A DNA stretch of 45,998 nt from Actinomycetota bacterium (GTDB lineage Bacteria > Actinomycetota > Thermoleophilia > Solirubrobacterales > JACPNS01). Location of the stretch: contig JACRKX010000056.1 in NCBI GenBank assembly GCA_016219715.1, positions 1 to 45,998 of the forward strand, in the 5' to 3' direction. Made by a program: the position numbers and the translations under genes. Positions 41,820-45,998 of this stretch are shown here, piece by piece (the stretch's first letter is position 1; each line of letters opens with the position of its first letter). The notes under the pieces are model-generated. The model saw nothing but the letters and a program-made list of their open reading frames with translations. It was not told the origin of the DNA and did no database searches.

Positions 41820-42805
41820 AGCCCGATCTCTCCTGGGTCCGGGATGCGGTCGGCCGCGATCTTGCGGGCAACGCGGAGCTTGCCGCTCTTGGCACGCGGG
41901 TTGTGCGCGATCTCGCCGGGCGTCGGCGCGATCGCGCGACGGCTGACGAGCTCGGCCTGCGGCGTGCGACCGCAGGTGCAGATCGGAAACTCCGGCGGAC
42001 ACACACAACCGCGAGCAAGATCGGCGAAGTAGCGCTTCACCGCGCGGTCTTCGAGCGAATGAAAGCTGATCACGGCGAGCCGGCCTCCGATCGAGAGTGC
42101 CTCCCACGCCAGCGGCAGGGCGCGTTCGAGCTGGCCGAGCTCGTCGTTGACCGCGATGCGAATCGCCTGGAAAACGCGCTTGGCCGGATGGCCGCCGGCA
42201 AATCGAGCCGGCACGGGCACCGCCGCGACGATCGCGTCGACAAGCTGCTGAGTGGTCGTGATCGGCCGCTCATCGCGGCGGCGGACGATCTCGCGCGCGA
42301 TCTGCCTTGAATAGCGCTCCTCGCCATACCTGTCGAAGGTGTTCGACATGCGGCGCTCATCCCATCCATTGACGAGATCGGCGGCGCTGAACTCCTGGCC
42401 AGGGTCCATGCGCATGTCGAGCGGCGCGTCGTATACGTAGGAGAAGCCGCGGTCGAGCGCGTCGATCTGGAACGACGACACGCCGAGGTCGAGCAGGATC
42501 ATGTCCGCGTGCGTTCCCTCAGCGACCAGCTCGGCGAGCGCCGCGCCGAAGTCGGCCTGCACGAAGCGCGTCTCGCACCTGGCCTCGGCGGCGAACTCCT
42601 CGAAGCGCGAGCGTGCGGCCGGATCGCGGTCGATGCCGATCACGGTGCCGTCAGGGCTCACGCGATCGGCGAGCAGGCGTGCGTGACCGCCACCGCCGAA
42701 CGTGCAGTCGACGACCGTCTCGCCGGGCCGCGGATCGGTCAGCTCGATCACCTCACCGGCCAGCACTGGTACGTGCTCGCGCGTCATCTCAAGCAGGATT
42801 GACAT
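41816..42805 (-). CDS. rsmH: 16S rRNA (cytosine1402-N4)-methyltransferase
   Basis: RsmH (MraW) methylates N4 of C1402 of 16S rRNA using S-adenosylmethionine. The protein is 329 residues. HVPVLAGEVIELTDPRPGETVVDCTFGGGGHARLLAD contains the SAM-binding motif; LLDLGVSSFQIDALDRGFSYVYDAPLDMRMDP and ALPLAWEALSIGGRLAVISFHSLEDRAVKRYF are family signatures, and NPRAKSGKLRVARKI closes it. Two starts are possible: ATG 42805 (GGAG ten bases upstream, overlapping mraZ by 17) or ATG 42787. The first is used. Confidence 0.96.
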   Translation of the reverse strand: MSILLEMTREHVPVLAGEVIELTDPRPGETVVDCTFGGGGHARLLADRVSPDGTVIGIDRDPAARSRFEEFAAEARCETRFVQADFGAALAELVAEGTHADMILLDLGVSSFQIDALDRGFSYVYDAPLDMRMDPGQEFSAADLVNGWDERRMSNTFDRYGEERYSRQIAREIVRRRDERPITTTQQLVDAIVAAVPVPARFAGGHPAKRVFQAIRIAVNDELGQLERALPLAWEALSIGGRLAVISFHSLEDRAVKRYFADLARGCVCPPEFPICTCGRTPQAELVSRRAIAPTPGEIAHNPRAKSGKLRVARKIAADRIPDPGEIGL

Positions 42806-43172
42806 TGACGATTCGCTCCACCGTGTCGGCGACGTTCTCGATCAGGTCGGACTCGTACTTCGCCCATGCGGCCGGTTCCCACAGTTCGAGGTGGTCGTCA
42901 TTTCCGACGATTACGACCTCTTTGCTCAGTCCGGCGTAGCCGAGCAGCGGCGCCGGCACCATCACTCGGCCGGCCGAATCGAGTTCGCCGTCGAACGACC
43001 CGGCATTGAAGAAGCGCGACAGGCGGCGGGCTTCCTGGCTGAGCGGGTTGAGGTCCTTGAGAAAGCTGTGCGTGAAACGCTCGAAGGCCTCTGTCGTCCA
43101 GATCGCGGCGCACGGCTCGAGCGCCTGGGCGATCACCACCCCTGAGTGTTCGTAGTTTCCGCGGAAGGCCAT
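42789..43172 (-). CDS. mraZ: Transcriptional regulator MraZ lacking its first DxxxR half
   Basis: MraZ is the AbrB-like regulator of the dcw cluster. The protein has 127 residues where about 143 is usual. It starts FRGNYEH, as expected, but then jumps straight to SGVVIAQALEPCAAIWTTEAFERF. The stretch with the first DxxxR motif (normally LDxKxRxxIPxxFR) is missing, about 20 residues. The second half is intact, with ELDSAGRVMVPAPLLGYAGLSKEVVIVG (DSAGR). No frame offers the missing part, since the flanking codons are contiguous. The operator upstream is recognisable. It is coupled to rsmH by a 17-base overlap. Confidence 0.92.
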   Translation of the reverse strand: MAFRGNYEHSGVVIAQALEPCAAIWTTEAFERFTHSFLKDLNPLSQEARRLSRFFNAGSFDGELDSAGRVMVPAPLLGYAGLSKEVVIVGNDDHLELWEPAAWAKYESDLIENVADTVERIVNVNPA

Positions 43173-43227
43173 CTTGAGAATCCTTGGGCGACCGCCGAGT
43201 CGGCTGGCCGGTCAGAAGCGTTTGCGC

Positions 43228-43270
43228 GGACCGAGGAGGTTGAGCGGGAGGAACTCCACCTCCCCGGTCC
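43228..43270 (-). other. Hairpin in the mraZ leader
   Basis: On the minus strand GGACCGGGGAGGT pairs with ACCTCCTCGGTCC, a 13-bp stem with one G-U pair, around a 17-base loop. It would sit at the start of the mraZ leader, about 55 bases before the ATG. It could be an attenuator, a stability element or a protein site. Confidence 0.6.
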
Positions 43271-43283
43271 ACGAAGCGATTGA

Positions 43284-43306
43284 CACTTTACCCCACATCG
43301 TCCCAT
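43284..43306 (-). promoter_or_regulatory. MraZ operator (TGGG repeats)
   Basis: On the minus strand TGGGA-N5-TGGGG-N5-(A)AGTG: two clear and one degenerate TGGGN boxes at a 10-base period. This is the known arrangement of MraZ-binding boxes in front of dcw clusters. They overlap the promoter spacer. Confidence 0.7.
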
Positions 43307-43313
43307 TTTTCAA
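43285..43313 (-). promoter_or_regulatory. Promoter of the dcw cluster (mraZ)
   Basis: TTGAAA (43313-43308), 17 bases, TAAAGT (43290-43285) on the minus strand. The MraZ boxes lie inside the spacer, as expected for autorepression. The predicted start gives a leader of about 105 bases. Confidence 0.65.
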
Positions 43314-43365
43314 CACACTTGAACATTCTGCACGGCGTCCTGTCCCACCGGGAACTGGTCGGTCA

Positions 43366-43424
43366 GCCAGCTTGGTACCCTGGGCCGCAGAGGAATCGGG
43401 TTTTTCGTGTCGAGCCAAGCTGGC
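43366..43424. repeat. 10-bp inverted repeat with 39-base spacer
   Basis: GCCAGCTTGG (43366-43375) and CCAAGCTGGC (43415-43424) are exact complements. The spacer includes a T5 run. The function is unknown; it could be two half-sites for a looping regulator or a large stem. Confidence 0.55.
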
Positions 43425-43567
43425 GGCGCACGCGGAAGTCGATCCTGCCGGAGGCCGCCATACGCAACCGGCATTGCAGTCTCTCGTTGCTCACGACCAT
43501 TTCGGCCTACCGCGGACGAGGGGTCATTAGCAACAAAAACAAGTAGAATGAACGCCAACTTATACAG

Positions 43568-43617
43568 GTCGCCTAATTTGTCTCATCCGCTTGAATCGCG
43601 GATGACGAGCAGGCGAC
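43568..43617. promoter_or_regulatory. Nested inverted repeat upstream of tetR, candidate operator or leader structure
   Basis: The outer arms GTCGCCT/AGGCGAC (43568-43574, 43611-43617) enclose the inner arms TCATCCGC/GCGGATGA (43583-43590, 43598-43605) with a 7-base centre. TTTGTC (43577-43582) and GACAAA (43615-43620) offer a competing pairing. It lies 50-100 bases before the tetR GTG, where a TetR operator is expected. Confidence 0.5.
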
Positions 43618-43666
43618 AAAGCGACACTCAGGGACGGCTGCGCGCGCCCGGAGAGGACACCCCCCA

Positions 43667-44329
43667 GTGCCCACACAACTCAACGAGACCGCGCCCCGCG
43701 TAAGACTTCCGCGCCGCGTGCGAGAACGCCAGATGATCGACGTTGCCACGGCGGTCTTCGGACGCAATGGCTACCACGCAGCATCGATGGACCAGATCGC
43801 CGACGAGGCGAGCATCTCGAAACCGATGCTCTACGCGTACTTCAACTCGAAAGAAGGCCTTTACTCAGCGTGCATGCGTTGCGCGGGTCAGGCGCTGATC
43901 GAGACCGTCCACCGCTCCTACAGCACCGAGCGCTCCGTCGAGCAACGCCTGTGGGATGGCTTCCTCGCCTACTTCACCTTCGTCGGCGAGCGCACCGAGG
44001 CGTGGCGGCTGATCTGCTTCGACGCCTTCCCGGCGATGCCGGAGTTCCGCGACATCGAACTCGAGGTCCAGGAGTCGCTGCACAGCGAAGTCGCCGAGCT
44101 CGCACGCCTCGCCTCGAGCGAGACGGCGGCCGACCCGATGGCCGACCCCGAGCGGCGAGCGGCCTTCGCCAGCGCGATGTTCGGCGCGGCCGAAGCGATA
44201 GCCGTCGGCTGGCTGGAAGGCGAGGACCGCTCCCCCGAGGTTCCTTGCAGGCACCTGATGAACTTCTTCTGGCTCGGCGGTGAGAGCCTGATCGCCGGCC
44301 GCGAGTGGAGCGAGGCCCGGCTGCGCTAA
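43667..44329 (+). CDS. TetR-family transcriptional regulator
   Basis: The protein is 220 residues. The N-terminal helix-turn-helix is RQMIDVATAVFGRNGYHAASMDQIADEASISKPMLYAYFNSKEGLYSAC (about 22-70), the classic TetR DNA-binding domain. The all-helical ligand domain follows; it has Trp and Phe residues (LWDGFLAYFTFVGERTEAWRLICFDAF) that may line a pocket. The start is GTG at 43667, with GGAGAGGA upstream. It is divergent from mraZ and convergent with the Tad genes, so the target is not obvious. A nested inverted repeat just upstream suggests autoregulation. The ligand is unknown. Confidence 0.93.
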   Translation: MPTQLNETAPRVRLPRRVRERQMIDVATAVFGRNGYHAASMDQIADEASISKPMLYAYFNSKEGLYSACMRCAGQALIETVHRSYSTERSVEQRLWDGFLAYFTFVGERTEAWRLICFDAFPAMPEFRDIELEVQESLHSEVAELARLASSETAADPMADPERRAAFASAMFGAAEAIAVGWLEGEDRSPEVPCRHLMNFFWLGGESLIAGREWSEARLR

Positions 44330-44330
44330 C

Positions 44331-44352
44331 AACCGGCGCCGCGGCGCCGGTT
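44331..44352. terminator. Perfect 22-bp palindrome between tetR and the TadC-like gene, bidirectional terminator
   Basis: AACCGGCGCCG is followed directly by its own complement CGGCGCCGGTT. The palindrome fills the gap between the converging stop codons and touches the TadC-like stop. No T-run is present on either side. Confidence 0.65.
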
Positions 44353-45260
44353 CACACGAACTCGATGTCGCCCCGCGCAATCGCGGCGATCACAACCGCC
44401 GCCAGCGCGAGCAGCGCCGCCGGCACGATCGTCGTTGCGACGATCAGCTGAATCTTCGGTGCCGCCCGCGAACCGCTCTCGACGATCGCGCGGTCTCGCG
44501 CCCGGCGGACTTCGCCTGCCTGGGCCGCGATCACGGGACCAAGCGGCGAACCATGACGCTCGGCCTGCCGGATCGCGCCGACCAGCGCACGCAGCTCCGG
44601 TAACGGATTGCGTGCCACCAATCCGTCGAGAGCCACCGCCTGGGGAATCCCCAGCGCCGTCTCGGCCGCCACGCAGACCAGCTCGCCGGCGATCGGATCG
44701 GCGCAGTGATCGCCGGCCAGCAACAGCGACCTGCGCAACGGCAGCCCGGCCGCCAGGCAGGCGTGCAGCAGGTCGAGCGCGTCGGGCAGCGCGGCGCGCG
44801 TGGCCTCGGCGCGCCGGGCGGCCGAGCGGCGCAACCACCACAGCGGCGCCTCGGCGCCGGCCAGAACCCAGAGCGGCAACACCAGCGGCAGCATTCGACC
44901 CGGCAGAAACGCCGCCATCCGCGGCGCGAGCAGCACAGCCAGCACACCGCAGAGCACGCGCGCGGCAGCGACATCGCGCGGTGACACTTCGCCGCTGACA
45001 CCCGCCGCCGCGATCAGATCGCGCGCGTCGCGGCGACCGGCGCGATTCACCAACCCGGGCACGCCGCGTTGCAGCGCGGCCAGCAACGGACGCGCGGAGA
45101 CCGCTCGCGCCCCGACTTTCGACCCCCGGCGCTCACGCAGCCGGCCGGCGCGCGCCATCGCCCGGCCGGTGATCGACGCGCAGGCCGTCGCCGCGGCGAA
45201 TGCCGCCAGCGGCACGGCGAGCGGCGTAAGTGCCGCCGCCGGCAGACCGGTCGAACTCAT
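44352..45260 (-). CDS. TadC-like type II/IV secretion membrane protein (T2SSF domain)
   Basis: The protein is 302 residues and probably an inner-membrane platform of a Tad (Flp-type) pilus. It has an N-terminal hydrophobic segment (LAVPLAAFAAATACASI), two central ones (AARVLCGVLAVLLAPRM, MLPLVLPLWVLAGAEAPLWWL) and a C-terminal one (LIVATTIVPAALLALAAVVIAAIA). The cytoplasmic T2SSF domain lies between: LPDALDLLHACLAAGLPLRRSLLL and IRQAERHGSPLGPVIAAQAGEVRRAR are typical. The ATG at 45260 overlaps the upstream gene's stop (ATGA). The rest of the locus would lie to the right of the window. Confidence 0.85.
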   Translation of the reverse strand: MSSTGLPAAALTPLAVPLAAFAAATACASITGRAMARAGRLRERRGSKVGARAVSARPLLAALQRGVPGLVNRAGRRDARDLIAAAGVSGEVSPRDVAAARVLCGVLAVLLAPRMAAFLPGRMLPLVLPLWVLAGAEAPLWWLRRSAARRAEATRAALPDALDLLHACLAAGLPLRRSLLLAGDHCADPIAGELVCVAAETALGIPQAVALDGLVARNPLPELRALVGAIRQAERHGSPLGPVIAAQAGEVRRARDRAIVESGSRAAPKIQLIVATTIVPAALLALAAVVIAAIARGDIEFV

Positions 45261-45973
45261 ACGCGGCTCACCCGCAGACAGAGCAGCGCGCCGAGCAGCA
45301 TCAGGCCGCTGGCCACGAACATCAGCAGCGCCGTCGGAGCGAAGAGCAGCGCGCCCGAGACCGCGCCCGGCGCCGCAAGTTCGGCCAGAAGCCCCGCCGC
45401 CGGAGGGATCACGCCGACGATCAACGCCGTGAACCGCGCCTGGACGGTCGCCGAACGCGCGTCGGCGTGCGCGGCGTCTCGCGCGCGGAAGGCGTCGGCA
45501 AGCTCGCGCGCCAGCCGCGCGAGATCGGCACCACTTCGCCGATGCAGCTCGATCGCGCCGGTCAGAGCGTCGACACGGTCCGACGCCGTGCGGTCACGCA
45601 GAGCGGCCAGGGCGTCTTCGGTCGTGCGCCCGAGCGTCAGCTCGGCGGCTACCTTTGCCAGCTCTGTCGAAAGCGGATGCGGAACCGCCGTGTCGGCTTC
45701 GAGCAGTGCGGCGCGCACCGATCGCCCCGCCGACAGCGATGATGCGAGCGCCAGGGCGAGCTCGGCCGCGCCGGCATCGATCCGCGCGGCGTAGCGGGCA
45801 CGGCGCGCCCGCAGGAGCAACCCTACGGCCGGCGGCGCGAACACAGCGCCCAGCAGTGCCCCGCCCAAGCCAAGCAGCGCCAGACCGATCGCCGCGCCGG
45901 CAAGCGATGCCGCCACTTTCAGCCTTGCACCCGCCCCCGGTGGCAGCCGTCCGTCGGCGCCGGCGGAGCGCAC
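45257..45973 (-). CDS. TadB-like type II/IV secretion membrane protein, 5' end uncertain
   Basis: At least 238 residues are visible from a GTG at 45973. The frame stays open to the window edge without a stop, so the true start may lie beyond it. Two N-terminal hydrophobic segments (AASLAGAAIGLALLGLGGALLG, AVFAPPAVGLLLRARRARY) precede the T2SSF domain (AAELALALASSLSAGRSVRAALLEA, LTGAIELHRRSGADLARLARELADAFRARDAAHADARSATVQARFTA). Two C-terminal segments follow. It pairs with the TadC-like gene by a four-base overlap. It is shorter than the usual TadB of about 280-320 residues, in keeping with a missing start. Confidence 0.82.
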   Translation of the reverse strand: MRSAGADGRLPPGAGARLKVAASLAGAAIGLALLGLGGALLGAVFAPPAVGLLLRARRARYAARIDAGAAELALALASSLSAGRSVRAALLEADTAVPHPLSTELAKVAAELTLGRTTEDALAALRDRTASDRVDALTGAIELHRRSGADLARLARELADAFRARDAAHADARSATVQARFTALIVGVIPPAAGLLAELAAPGAVSGALLFAPTALLMFVASGLMLLGALLCLRVSRV

Positions 45974-45998
45974 GATCCCGCGCCAGCCCGCGAGCGTC

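Larger units (their letters stand above)
43173..43666. other. Divergent mraZ-tetR regulatory region, 494 bases
   Basis: No convincing protein gene; a 68-codon minus-strand frame (43212-43418) has no family resemblance and spans the mraZ promoter. The stretch holds, from left to right, a leader hairpin (43228-43270), the mraZ promoter and MraZ operator (43284-43313), a 10-bp inverted pair (43366-43375 and 43415-43424) and a nested inverted repeat before tetR (43568-43617). The part from about 43520 to 43600 is AT-rich for this genome. Confidence 0.7.

Noticed and set aside
41820-42108. Longer N-terminus for the ftsL-like gene (start near 42107)
   Set aside because: That extension lies within rsmH in another frame; the GTG coupled to the rsmH stop is a better start.
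43212-43418. A 68-codon minus-strand frame upstream of mraZ
   Set aside because: It spans the mraZ promoter and operator, has no family resemblance and no ribosome site.

Overview
This is a high-GC, gene-dense bacterial chromosome segment. Almost every gene is on the minus strand. Gene content (FtsZ without FtsA, split glycine decarboxylase, GTG/TTG starts, several leaderless-looking promoters, meso-DAP-type MurE) and protein flavour suggest an actinobacterium, most likely of the Thermoleophilia/Solirubrobacterales type. That placement is inference; no rRNA or marker search was possible. I recognised no tRNA, rRNA, CRISPR array, insertion sequence or prophage.

Layout from left to right (minus strand unless marked +): the 5' part of priA; metK with a strong UUCG-loop terminator; an ABC-2 permease; a Der GTPase fused in frame to the ABC ATPase that partners this permease; cmk; an aromatic amino acid block (aroA, tyrA, aroF, hisC, aroH); rluB; rlmN (+); a 405-base gene-free stretch with repeats and stem-loops; scpB and scpA; trpS; greA (+); a lipoprotein gene; the glycine cleavage operon gcvT-gcvH-gcvPA-gcvPB headed by a small-molecule kinase gene; then the division and cell wall (dcw) cluster from ftsZ back to mraZ. 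The dcw cluster is read mraZ-rsmH-ftsL-ftsI-murE-murF-mraY, then an interruption by fic (-) and a cotH-like gene (+), then murD-ftsW-murG-murC-murB-ftsQ-ftsZ. Beyond mraZ lie a TetR regulator (+) and two Tad pilus membrane genes.

Most genes are tightly coupled, with 1- or 4-base overlaps (ATGA, GTGA, TGATG). The aro block carries flux from DAHP synthase through EPSP synthase to chorismate mutase, prephenate dehydrogenase and an aminotransferase. The dcw genes build lipid II and the septal machinery. ScpA/ScpB, FtsZ and Cmk/Der link chromosome segregation, division and growth.

There is no wholly new multi-gene defence or metabolic system that I can support. The unusual content is structural: (1) a Der-ABC fusion that removes more than half of Der's KH domain; (2) a MraZ missing its first DxxxR half while its operator is intact; (3) an exact 72-bp in-frame duplication in scpB; (4) fic and cotH inserted inside the dcw cluster; (5) an FtsL-like protein with a long repetitive basic N-terminus; and (6) several structured intergenic regions, the best being between mraZ and tetR.
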